Of a stretch of DNA of 36,828 nt, positions 6,830-13,658 are shown one piece after another. Source of the DNA: DASXRU01 sp033856235 (GTDB lineage: Bacteria; Acidobacteriota; Blastocatellia; Pyrinomonadales; Pyrinomonadaceae); NCBI GenBank assembly GCA_033856235.1, contig JAWVFI010000111.1:1-36828 (forward strand), given 5' to 3'. Every line of letters starts with the position of its first letter. Position 1 is the first letter of the stretch. The position numbers and the translations under genes are program-made. The notes under the pieces are model-generated. The model saw only the letters and a list, made by a program, of their open reading frames with translations. It was not told where the DNA came from and ran no database searches.

Positions 6830-7720
6830 TCATTGCACGCGGAAGTAGTACGTGACGACGTTGGACTCGACGCCATCAGTCCTCCGGCTCAGCTTCATCT
6901 GATAGTCTCCTGCCGTTAGAAACCGTCCTGGTACATCGAACGAAACGGTATCAACGCCCGGCAAAGGTTTCAGTGCTCCTTCAACAAGAACAGATTGACC
7001 GGAGATCGTTAGGAGTTCGGCCCGGTCTGTTTCCGGAGTTCCTTTGACCGATAGTTGGAGACGCAAAACGCCGCGTTCGCCATCGGGAAGCATGATGGTC
7101 GCAATGTGGACGGGGTCGTATCCGTGCTGTGGTACCAGCATGAGGGTGACCGGCGCCGCGAGTTGGTCCGGGGGCGTAATCTGCTTCGGCGGTTCGGGTG
7201 ATATGGAATGGTGCGCCATTTGGAGGTTTGGAGCCGGAGTCCCAGCAGGGACAGGCCGTCGTATGGACAGGAATCGTTGACCAAGCCGTGGCCCACGCAG
7301 CACTGACCACATCGTTCCGATTAGCAGCAAGAGGATGATTACCCTGAGCGCTAACTTCCATGAAGATTGCCCAAGACCCAACCATTCCTTCAGTCTCTCC
7401 GCGATGGTCATTGCGGACGGGGCACTCGTCACGACAGTTTCAGAAGCGAACCGATCACGCAATGCTTCTGATACCGTTAGCTGCTGATGGCGAGCGGCGG
7501 TGACCATAAAATTGTGCTCGAACAGTTCCTGGTCGGCCGCGTTCAAGCGCTCGAAGGCGTAATCGTCGGCCAACTCGCACTCCGCGAGTCGAACACGCTT
7601 TTCTAACCCATCATCGGCAAACAAACGCTCGTCAAACGTCGCTTGTTCCGCGCCAGTCAAAGCGCCAAGCAGAAAACGGCGAATCGTTTCGTCTGAAAAT
7701 TGTTCTTCGCGTTCGGGCAT
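6830..7720 (-). CDS. Single-pass membrane anti-sigma-like protein
   Basis: A 296-residue protein with a cytoplasmic helical N-terminus (residues 1-120, including SDETIRRFLLGALTGAEQATFDERLF), one membrane segment at about 122-141 (LALRVIILLLLIGTMWSV), and an extracytoplasmic domain of about 150 residues rich in beta-strand pattern with proline-rich linkers. The N-terminus resembles those of zinc-finger-like anti-sigma proteins in layout, but no HxxxCxxC motif is present; the only cysteine there is Cys48. The gene lies 21 bp downstream of an ECF-type sigma factor gene on the same strand, so sequestration of that sigma factor at the membrane is the natural inference. The extracytoplasmic part would be the sensor. 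The role is inferred mainly from context. Confidence 0.7.
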   Translation of the reverse strand: MPEREEQFSDETIRRFLLGALTGAEQATFDERLFADDGLEKRVRLAECELADDYAFERLNAADQELFEHNFMVTAARHQQLTVSEALRDRFASETVVTSAPSAMTIAERLKEWLGLGQSSWKLALRVIILLLLIGTMWSVLRGPRLGQRFLSIRRPVPAGTPAPNLQMAHHSISPEPPKQITPPDQLAAPVTLMLVPQHGYDPVHIATIMLPDGERGVLRLQLSVKGTPETDRAELLTISGQSVLVEGALKPLPGVDTVSFDVPGRFLTAGDYQMKLSRRTDGVESNVVTYYFRVQ

Positions 7721-7741
7721 AAGTTGAAATGCAACCCTTCC

Positions 7742-8296
7742 TTAAGGTCGGGCTTCTGCTTCGACGCAGCGAGCGATGCAGACCTGCAGTTTTTCTCGAA
7801 TGCGCAACGCGCGCAGCCTTAAGTTGCTGGTGCTTACCCCGAACTTCTGCGCCAACCGTTTTCGCAAATCGATTTTTGCCTGCTTGTCCGCAGCATAGTA
7901 TTGCTCGATCATTTGCCGGGAATTAGGCGCCAACTTGTTCAGACATTTCTCCAAACACGCGTGAATCTGTTCCGTTGTGTCGGCGACGGCTCTAGCGCCC
8001 TCATTGAGTAGCGGAACCACGGGCAGCGGGGGCCGCTTCAAGTATTCGTGATGCACGTTGTTCATGACACCCAGAAAATAGATGGCTTTCTCACCGACGT
8101 AAGTTTCTTGAATGTCAGTTACCCGGCGCGACACGCGATCAATAGTTTCGTCGGCCAACTCTTCGGGAAAGCGGCAACCACGGGAAGCCAGAATGGCAAC
8201 CAGCCGCCAACGGATCTTCTCGTAGATTGCCCCCGCCTGCTCGGCGTCGGCAGCCAGCCAATTCATTAGCCGATCGAAATCTTCCTGCTGCAGCAC
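7742..8296 (-). CDS. RNA polymerase sigma-70 family (ECF-like) sigma factor
   Basis: A 184-residue protein with the two-domain layout of ECF-type sigma factors. A helical region 2-like part lies at about residues 20-90. A region 4 helix-turn-helix at about 145-170 reads RKRLAQKFGVSTSNLRLRALRIREKL in outline, with the promoter-recognition helix at its end. The start is GTG at 8296, preceded by AAGGA about 8 nt upstream. It is followed by a membrane anti-sigma-like gene, forming a sigma/anti-sigma pair that would turn an envelope signal into transcription. A long perfect inverted repeat lies immediately upstream (8308-8437) and contains or borders the ribosome-binding site, so the leader mRNA is highly structured. 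The regulon cannot be read from this window. Confidence 0.8.
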   Translation of the reverse strand: MLQQEDFDRLMNWLAADAEQAGAIYEKIRWRLVAILASRGCRFPEELADETIDRVSRRVTDIQETYVGEKAIYFLGVMNNVHHEYLKRPPLPVVPLLNEGARAVADTTEQIHACLEKCLNKLAPNSRQMIEQYYAADKQAKIDLRKRLAQKFGVSTSNLRLRALRIREKLQVCIARCVEAEARP

Positions 8297-8307
8297 GTTG
8301 AAATTCC

Positions 8308-8437
8308 TTGGAGTGCGGCGACCTGTTGCCGCTTTGGCTTGCGGCGGCCTGACGCCGCATGCTCTAAAAACACGCTACTAAACGTGGTCGCGACAGGTTG
8401 CGACCGAACAAAGCGGCAACAGGTCGCCGCACTCCAA
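8308..8437. repeat. Perfect 28-bp inverted repeat with inner hairpins
   Basis: Bases 8308-8335 and 8410-8437 are exact reverse complements. Between them are two more stems: TGCGGCG/CGCCGCA (8340-8346 with 8353-8359) and GGTCGC/GCGACC (8386-8391 with 8400-8405). The arm begins just upstream of the sigma factor's AAGGA sequence. It fills the gap between the lipoprotein gene and the sigma gene. Confidence 0.8.
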
Positions 8438-8454
8438 AAGAGTTCGTGCCAGTG

Positions 8455-8781
8455 CTACTGGCTTATGACGTCGGCGATGGCCACTATCGTTTCCTTGCTC
8501 TCGCCCTGAACCTTGACGGTAACCTTGCCCAGCTTCTCGTCCACGCTGACGATGGTGGCGTCGACGGTTGAGCCGTTGGTAGTAACTTTAACTTTATCAC
8601 CGGCTTTTAGCGGCGGCTTAACGGCCGGCGTTGCCGTTGTCACAGGGGTGGACGCGGGCGTCGCCGGCGCCTGGATGTTGGTATTTGCCTTGTTTGCGTT
8701 CGCGTTAGGGTCCGCCGCCGGCGGATCACACGCGGCTATGCCGAGGCACAAGAACAAGAGAGCGAAAACTGTTCTGGTCAT
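8455..8781 (-). CDS. Small lipoprotein with SH3-like domain
   Basis: A 108-residue protein with a lipoprotein signal peptide ending in the lipobox I15-A16-A17-C18. A low-complexity linker rich in Ala, Asn, Thr and Pro spans about residues 19-55. A small beta-barrel-like domain follows (KAGDKVKVTTNGSTVDATIV, then KLGKVTVKVQGESK), which reads like an SH3/Tudor-type fold. It should be anchored in the outer membrane or the periplasmic face of the inner membrane. The ATG is preceded by a strong AGGAGA. It is transcribed toward the sigma factor gene but separated from it by a repeat, so it need not belong to that operon. Its function is unknown. Confidence 0.75.
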   Translation of the reverse strand: MTRTVFALLFLCLGIAACDPPAADPNANANKANTNIQAPATPASTPVTTATPAVKPPLKAGDKVKVTTNGSTVDATIVSVDEKLGKVTVKVQGESKETIVAIADVISQ

Positions 8782-8851
8782 GATCTATCTCCTATTTGTA
8801 AAATGAGCGTTGCTGCTTTGGCCGGCTCTTACCCACGTTTCCCGGCGCAGA

Positions 8852-8911
8852 AGCCCGACCGTAAGGGAGGGCTCAGCTTGGGATACGGGAGCCCTCCCTC
8901 ACGGTCAGGCT
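8852..8911. repeat. Inverted pair of 22-bp extragenic repeats
   Basis: Bases 8852-8873 and 8890-8911 are reverse complements with two mismatches in 22. They sit in the 438-bp gap 8782-9219, which contains no credible gene; reading frames crossing it are artefacts of the repeats. The stem with its 16-nt loop would be very stable. Confidence 0.75.
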
Positions 8912-9079
8912 CTGCACCGCTTCGATTGTTCGTTTTGGATCGTGAAGAGCCTTCATTCGGCGGTGAATGGGATAAACTGGCGAAACGTTTCATCTGCCAA
9001 GGAAAATATTTTTCTCGGCGCCGGTATCGCCGCCAGCGGGAATGTTCGCTTTGCGCCGAGTCAGACATTGCGTACAGGC

Positions 9080-9143
9080 GTTTAGAGTACGAGCTTTAGC
9101 TTGCCGCCCCGCGCCTGAGCAACCTGAAGGTTGTACTCTGAAC
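9080..9143. repeat. Inverted pair of 25-bp repeats with paired base changes
   Basis: Units 9080-9104 and 9119-9143 face each other. They share GTTNAGAGTAC and a final GC. Their central hairpins differ in a compensating way: AGCT/AGCT in one and AACCT/AGGTT in the other. The gap ends with the alpha/beta hydrolase gene at 9220. Confidence 0.7.
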
Positions 9144-9219
9144 ACCTGTTGCCATGGCTTTGCAAAAACGAGGCAAAGCTTGACGATCAGGTCACGCCCG
9201 AATCAGAATCGCGACCACC

Positions 9220-10029
9220 ATGAGAACGGTAAAAACCAACGACATCGACACCGCATTCGACGATGAAGGTAGCGGCCCGGCGATCGTGTTATTGCACGGT
9301 TATCCTTTTAATCGCTCGATGTGGCGCGACCAGATCGACGCGCTGAAAGACCAATATCGCCTGATTGCTCCTGACTTGCGGGGGCTGGGTGAATCAACCT
9401 CCGCCGGCGAAATTGCCACCATGGACCAGATGGCCCGCGACGTGGCGGCGCTGTTGGACCAACTGCAGATTCAGCGCGCTGTTATTTGTGGTCTTTCAAT
9501 GGGAGGTTACGTCGCGTTTGAGTATTGTCATTTGTTTCCCCAACGGGTACAGGGTTTGGTTCTCGCCGGCACGCGCGCGCCGGCCGACAACGATCAGGAG
9601 AGACAAACTCGCGAGCAACAGGCGGCGCGCATGCTGGCGCAGGGAATGGATGGCATAGCAACCGAAACGCTGCCGAAGCTTCTGGCAAAGGAAACGCTAG
9701 CGACGAAGCCGGAAGTCGCCAACCGCATTCGGCAAATGATCGACACCACCAGACCGAGCGCGGGCGCGGCCGCCCAACTTGGCATGGCTGCCCGGCGGGA
9801 CTACTCTGAAGACCTGGGAAACATCGAGGCCTCTACCTTAATCATCGTCGGGCGCGAGGACAAGATCAGGCCGGTCACGGACGCCGAGTTCATGCACAGC
9901 CGGATTCCCAATGCGCGTTTGAAGATCATCGAGGATGCGGCGCACGTATCGAACCTGGACCAGCCGGAAGTATTCAACCGGATCCTGCTTGGGTTTCTCA
10001 CGGGAGCGCAGTCAGCCGGCCCGGAATGA
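9220..10029 (+). CDS. Alpha/beta-fold hydrolase
   Basis: A 269-residue cytoplasmic alpha/beta hydrolase. The oxyanion segment LLHGYP follows the second strand. The nucleophile elbow is GLSMGG with Ser93. The acid Asp214 sits in GREDKIRP, and the base His242 is in AAHVSNLD. The cap region (about 120-195) is helical. The layout resembles the 3-oxoadipate enol-lactonase/BioH-like branch, but lactonase, esterase and haloperoxidase relatives share these motifs, so the substrate is not assigned. Length is normal and all three catalytic residues are present. It is followed after a repeat-bearing gap by a hotdog thioesterase and pdxH on the same strand. Confidence 0.85.
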   Translation: MRTVKTNDIDTAFDDEGSGPAIVLLHGYPFNRSMWRDQIDALKDQYRLIAPDLRGLGESTSAGEIATMDQMARDVAALLDQLQIQRAVICGLSMGGYVAFEYCHLFPQRVQGLVLAGTRAPADNDQERQTREQQAARMLAQGMDGIATETLPKLLAKETLATKPEVANRIRQMIDTTRPSAGAAAQLGMAARRDYSEDLGNIEASTLIIVGREDKIRPVTDAEFMHSRIPNARLKIIEDAAHVSNLDQPEVFNRILLGFLTGAQSAGPE

Positions 10030-10058
10030 CGTTTTTGGAGTGCGCCAGCAAAGCAAAG

Positions 10059-10088
10059 GGGCGACGGCGCTTTGAATGAACGTCGCCC
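10059..10088. repeat. GGGCGACG/CGTCGCCC hairpin between hydrolase and thioesterase genes
   Basis: An 8-bp perfect stem (10059-10066 with 10081-10088) lies in the 86-bp gap between the two genes. The preceding TTTTTGGAGTGCG resembles the arm of the repeat at 8308, so this may be a decayed member of the same family. A terminator or mRNA-processing role is possible; no T-run follows. Confidence 0.45.
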
Positions 10089-10115
10089 ATCACAGACTGG
10101 ATTGTGCCACTCTCT

Positions 10116-10544
10116 ATGAGCGAACAATGGAAATACAGTATTGAAGAGCGAGTGCGCTGGGGCGATGTCGATGCGGCGCGCATTATTTTTTACGGCGCCT
10201 ACATTCGCTTCTTCGAAATTGCGGAAACGGAATTGTTTCGCGCGGTTGGCTTGCCTTATGGCGTGGCTTTTGACGAACTCGACATCTGGCTCCCGCGGGT
10301 GCATCTGGAATGCGACTTTCGCCGCGCCGCTCGCCTCGATGATCTGCTGGTCGTCAGCGTCTTTGTTGGCCAGTTCGGACAGAAATCTTTTCGCCTGAAT
10401 TTTGAAGTCAGACGAAAAGACGAAACCGAGTTAGTCGCCGAAGCCCATTTTGTCCTCGCTTCAGTGCGACGTGACAGTTTTGAGACCGTGGCGGTGCCGG
10501 AGGAACTGAAGCGCCGGCTGGCGCGTTTTACTAACCCTGCTTGA
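10116..10544 (+). CDS. Acyl-CoA thioesterase, hotdog fold (YbgC/4HBT-like)
   Basis: A 142-residue single hotdog domain. The N-terminal segment VRWGDVDAARIIFYGAYIRFFE carries the conserved Asp17 and the tyrosine-containing helix typical of the 4-hydroxybenzoyl-CoA/YbgC thioesterase family. The later strands (LLVVSVFVGQFG, SFRLNFEVRR, LVAEAHFVLASV) complete the fold. It should hydrolyse short or aromatic acyl-CoA thioesters in the cytoplasm as a homo-oligomer; the actual substrate is not evident. ATG 10116 is preferred. A GTG at 10104 lies in frame, adds four residues and lies closer to the upstream repeat. It is followed 21 bp later by pdxH, with which it may be co-transcribed. Confidence 0.8.
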   Translation: MSEQWKYSIEERVRWGDVDAARIIFYGAYIRFFEIAETELFRAVGLPYGVAFDELDIWLPRVHLECDFRRAARLDDLLVVSVFVGQFGQKSFRLNFEVRRKDETELVAEAHFVLASVRRDSFETVAVPEELKRRLARFTNPA

Positions 10545-10565
10545 CGGTCACGCGCGTACACGCTT

Positions 10566-11198
10566 ATGACAGATATTCGCGAAAGAATAATCCACGACGA
10601 GCTGGACCAGCAGTCCATCGATCCGGATCCCATCAAGCAATTTCAAAAGTGGTTCGACGACGCCATTGCGGATGGCCTCAAGCTGCCGGAAGCGATGACC
10701 CTTGCGACAGCGACGCGTGACGGAAAACCTTCCGCGCGGATAGTGCTTTTGAAGCAGGTGGATGAGCGAGGTTTCGTCTTCTTCACCAACTATCGCAGCA
10801 AGAAAGCCGGCGAGCTGGACGACAACGCAAATGCGGCCGTGGTCTTCTACTGGCCCCAACATGATCGCCAGGTGCGCATCGAAGGAACCGTGACCAAAGT
10901 TTCCGCCGAAGAGTCAGACGCCTATTTTCAAACCCGGCCGCGCGACAGTCAGATCGGGGCGCTCGTTTCGCCGCAGAGTGAAGTAATAAGTGGGCGAGAT
11001 ATTTTAGAAAAGCGGACGCGAGAACTCGAGGAAGAGTTTCGCGATCAATCGATCCAGCGTCCGGCACATTGGGGCGGTTATCTGGTGACTCCCCAACGAA
11101 TCGAATTTTGGAAGGCACGGCCCAGCCGGTTGCACGATCGAATCGTCTATGAACGGCAGGGCCATGGAGCGTGGCAGATCAGCCGCCTGGCGCCGTAG
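10566..11198 (+). CDS. pdxH: Pyridoxine/pyridoxamine 5'-phosphate oxidase
   Basis: A 210-residue FMN-dependent oxidase that converts pyridoxine or pyridoxamine 5'-phosphate to pyridoxal 5'-phosphate, the final step or salvage step of vitamin B6 synthesis. Family hallmarks are in order: DPIKQFQKWFDDA at the N-terminus, the FMN-binding R58-IVLLK stretch followed by FTNYRSKKAGEL (76-84), VRIEGTV (103-109), the substrate-binding FWKARPSRLHDR (181-192), and the terminal RLAP. Full length for the family. It starts 21 bp after the thioesterase gene, so the two may share a transcript. Confidence 0.95.
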   Translation: MTDIRERIIHDELDQQSIDPDPIKQFQKWFDDAIADGLKLPEAMTLATATRDGKPSARIVLLKQVDERGFVFFTNYRSKKAGELDDNANAAVVFYWPQHDRQVRIEGTVTKVSAEESDAYFQTRPRDSQIGALVSPQSEVISGRDILEKRTRELEEEFRDQSIQRPAHWGGYLVTPQRIEFWKARPSRLHDRIVYERQGHGAWQISRLAP

Positions 11199-11239
11199 CG
11201 CTTCCTGGATGCGGTGCGGAAATGAACCTCACACTACAC

Positions 11240-11677
11240 CTATGCTTCGATAACCTGCTTTCGCGCCGCCAGTCCGCCAAGATAGGCTGCCGCTAACTTC
11301 GTCAGAACTGAAATAATAACTAATAATGCCAGCCTGGAAGAAAGCTCTCCCGCAAACAGAAAGACAGTCATATCGATAAGAAAATACACAAGCCAGACAA
11401 GTAATGCCGCAGTGATGACAAACCGCGCCGCGAACTTTCTACCTATCCATCGGCACGCCAGAAACATCAAAGGTATCCCCACAACAATGCTCGAATACGG
11501 TGCGCTGACCTGTGCGTGCGCTTGATAAAACGCTGCATCGTGTCCCGGGTTGATAACGTAGCTGTATGCAACAATATACAGAATGTGTATCGCTACGTTG
11601 ATGATCATGACAGCGATGGCGGATGGAATAATCCAGAGCCAACCGTTCTTCTTCTTAGAGGCCTGTTCCGTATTCAT
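11240..11677 (-). CDS. Four-helix integral membrane protein of unknown function
   Basis: A 145-residue protein with four hydrophobic segments, starting at WLWIIPSAIAVMIINVAIHIL, then SSIVVGIPLMFLACRWI, ITAALLVWLVYFLIDM and LALLVIISVLTKLAAAYL. The N-terminus is lysine-rich (EQASKKKNG), which places it in the cytoplasm by the positive-inside rule. I do not recognise a family. The ATG at 11677 has AGG about 7 nt upstream and is preferred; a longer form beginning at 11713 would add 12 residues without a ribosome-binding site. It runs convergently to pdxH. Confidence 0.65.
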   Translation of the reverse strand: MNTEQASKKKNGWLWIIPSAIAVMIINVAIHILYIVAYSYVINPGHDAAFYQAHAQVSAPYSSIVVGIPLMFLACRWIGRKFAARFVITAALLVWLVYFLIDMTVFLFAGELSSRLALLVIISVLTKLAAAYLGGLAARKQVIEA

Positions 11678-11731
11678 CGCAACCTCAAAGGAAATACAGT
11701 AATGCAACTCCACGTTGGACCGGGTGCCTGG

Positions 11732-12031
11732 CTACGGCGCGACGAAGCCGTTCAAGGGATTGCCATAAAACGCGTCCGACTTCCAGGAGGTCGCGTCCCA
11801 TGTGCCATCGCCCGTCCCCAAAACCTTCACCGGCAAGATCATCGCCAGCCCGCCCAAATTGTTCTTTTGGGTGATGCCGTTATCGACCAGCCGGCCATGA
11901 GGCCCGACCGCGAACTTCGCCGAACGCGCCAGATCGCCGTCGCGCAAAACCTTCACTTCATATTCGCCGGGTTTTGATTCAGGAAGAAAATCTGCGACAT
12001 GTTGTTCGCGCTGCTGGTATCTGGATTCCAC
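11732..12031 (-). CDS. Short orphan protein, probably the C-terminal remnant of a larger gene
   Basis: A 99-codon frame beginning with GTG at 12031, with an in-frame stop at 12053-12055 and no clear ribosome-binding site. The sequence looks like real protein: PGEYEVKVLRDGDLARSAKFAVG reads as the last strands of an immunoglobulin-like beta domain, followed by LVDNGITQKNNLGG and a C-terminal WDATSWKSDAFYGNPLNGF. There is no signal peptide, although such a domain would be expected in a secreted protein. I infer that this is the surviving 3' end of a longer gene. No upstream fragment is visible, since the next gene begins 65 bp away. Treat as a probable pseudogene. Confidence 0.45.
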   Translation of the reverse strand: MESRYQQREQHVADFLPESKPGEYEVKVLRDGDLARSAKFAVGPHGRLVDNGITQKNNLGGLAMILPVKVLGTGDGTWDATSWKSDAFYGNPLNGFVAP

Positions 12032-12096
12032 TAATAGTTGATCCGGGAGGAGTCAACGAAAACCCCGAGGGGATTCGCGCCCAGACTGGCCCTAAA

Positions 12097-13365
12097 CTAC
12101 AACGGCCACAGCGCTCGGCGCGCGAGTTTACGTTTCAGGTTCACATAACCCTGGTCGCCGGCGACGAGTTCCCCCAGAACTTTCCTGATGCCGCGATGGC
12201 CGCGAGCAAACTCGATCATTCTTTCCGTGAACGGAGCGCCCCAGAAATTCCCATAGAAGCGCCGGCGCATTTCCGAGGCGCGCTGCAGCTCGCGCCCGAA
12301 GTCTGCACGCCAGAGTTCTTCATAGCCGGTCGCATTCCCGGCCAGATAAGCGTCGGCGAAAATTTCTGCTGAACGCAACGCATAGTAAATTCCTTCGCCA
12401 GTTACCGGATCGGCGAATCCGGCCGCGTCGCCCAGCAGCACCCAACCCTCGCCGCAGGCGCGGCGGCTGTCCCACGTTCGCGGCAGGAGACCAGGAATTC
12501 GTGCGGCATACCTCTCGGCGGTCTGAACGAGGCCCGCTCGGATGCGCGCGTCGATCGCGGTTTCTTGTGAGTGAGAATCGCGTTTGGGATTTTGGCTCGC
12601 GGTGTTCGACCAAAGTCGCACCCGTTGGTGGCCGTTCTGTGATGGCCCACTGGTTCTTTCACCTTCCCGGTAATACGCGATCATGAAATCCCAGAGGAGA
12701 CGGTCCAGGGCTTCATGGTCGAACGCGTCCTGGGAAGTGGCGATGCCAAAGGAGATATGATCCAGCCGCGGAAAGGCCCAGGCATAACCAACCCAGCCCG
12801 GCAGAAAGGCAACGACAGTGGGCGCCGCACCCTGGTCAGGCATCGGCGCGCGATAACCAAAAGCTACTTCCATCTCAGCCGGGGGCAGCGGCCCGGCAAA
12901 GTGTTTTGCAAATGGACTGTTCGCACCATCAGCGGCTGCCAGCCAAAGGCCATGGAGATCTTTGCCGTCACCCAGGTGTATGATCCAACCATTGTCAGTC
13001 TGCTTGAGACTGCGAAAGGAAAGCTTCTCGGCAATGACGTGGGCGCCCGCCGCCCGCGCTCGTTCGCGCAGGAACGTATCGAATGTGTTGCGCGAATAGA
13101 TCGCGAATGGCTCGTCCAACTTCAACGGCAGACGCTTGCCACCAGGCGAATACATTTCCAGATCAACGACCGTCCGGCCCACTGCTTCCAACAAATGAGG
13201 CCACGCCTTGAGGGCTTTGGAAGTGACGCCACCGCCGCAGGCTTTCGGATGTCCTTCCGGGCGCCCGTCAAACAACGCGACGCGCCGGCCCCCGCGCGCC
13301 AAACACTCCGCGGCAAACGAGCCGGCCGGACCCGCGCCAACTATGAGTACGTCAAAGTCTTTCAT
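12097..13365 (-). CDS. Geranylgeranyl reductase family FAD-dependent oxidoreductase
   Basis: A 422-residue flavoprotein. The N-terminal Rossmann motif GAGPAGS (10-16) binds FAD. It is followed by FDGRPEG and the family-specific CGGGVT loop (43-48). A second FAD motif, GDAAGFADPVTGEGIYYA, lies in the C-terminal half. This pattern belongs to the geranylgeranyl reductase superfamily (TIGR02032-like). Members reduce isoprenoid double bonds, for example on menaquinone side chains, polyprenols or archaeal-type lipids; which of these applies here is unknown. The region from about 245 to 275 is rich in Ser, Asn and Arg and appears to be a variable loop. It stands alone: no isoprenoid genes lie beside it. 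Confidence 0.85.
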   Translation of the reverse strand: MKDFDVLIVGAGPAGSFAAECLARGGRRVALFDGRPEGHPKACGGGVTSKALKAWPHLLEAVGRTVVDLEMYSPGGKRLPLKLDEPFAIYSRNTFDTFLRERARAAGAHVIAEKLSFRSLKQTDNGWIIHLGDGKDLHGLWLAAADGANSPFAKHFAGPLPPAEMEVAFGYRAPMPDQGAAPTVVAFLPGWVGYAWAFPRLDHISFGIATSQDAFDHEALDRLLWDFMIAYYREGERTSGPSQNGHQRVRLWSNTASQNPKRDSHSQETAIDARIRAGLVQTAERYAARIPGLLPRTWDSRRACGEGWVLLGDAAGFADPVTGEGIYYALRSAEIFADAYLAGNATGYEELWRADFGRELQRASEMRRRFYGNFWGAPFTERMIEFARGHRGIRKVLGELVAGDQGYVNLKRKLARRALWPL

Positions 13366-13418
13366 TACTTTCGCAACATCATAGAGAGCTTGATGGGTGT
13401 TAGCAATCCAACCTTTTT

Positions 13419-13547
13419 ACTGGGAGCGCGGGCGTCCCGCCCGCAACTGAGCGCACAGCGCGAAAATCTGTAAGCCGCCGTTCTCATCGCTGAAGTCAAA
13501 GTGGGCCCCGGGCGGCGCGTTGCGGGCGGGACGCTCGCGCTCCAAGT
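13419..13547. repeat. Inverted pair of 29-bp GC-rich extragenic repeats
   Basis: Bases 13419-13447 and 13519-13547 are reverse complements with two mismatches in 29. Each arm contains a smaller palindrome, GCGGGCG...CGCCCGC in outline. They lie in the 293-bp gap between two divergent genes. Confidence 0.8.
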
Positions 13548-13571
13548 AAAGAGATTGAGGCAAACCTCGGA

Positions 13572-13605
13572 ACCGGCTTCAACCTTCAAGAGGGTTTCAG
13601 CCGGT
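13572..13605. repeat. ACCGGCT/AGCCGGT hairpin
   Basis: A palindrome with a perfect 7-bp outer stem (13572-13578 with 13599-13605) and a partly paired CAACC/GGGTTT interior. It precedes the MEMO1-AMMECR1 gene by about 50 bp, so it may be part of its leader or belong to another dispersed repeat family. Confidence 0.5.
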
Positions 13606-13658
13606 GATAATATGGAGTCTGTTCCGCCACAGTCTGAAGTTTCTGATCCGAGGTCGTC

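Noticed and set aside
8803..9099. Open frames of up to 98 codons across the gap before the hydrolase gene
   Set aside because: They run through two inverted repeats, have no ribosome-binding site and no protein-like composition; overlapping frames exist on both strands.
11516..11977. 153-codon plus-strand frame
   Set aside because: It overlaps two minus-strand frames with better protein composition, and its own sequence is Arg/Asn-rich without fold-like pattern.
12715..13473. 252-codon plus-strand frame
   Set aside because: It is fully antisense to the geranylgeranyl-reductase-family gene, whose FAD motifs prove the minus strand.
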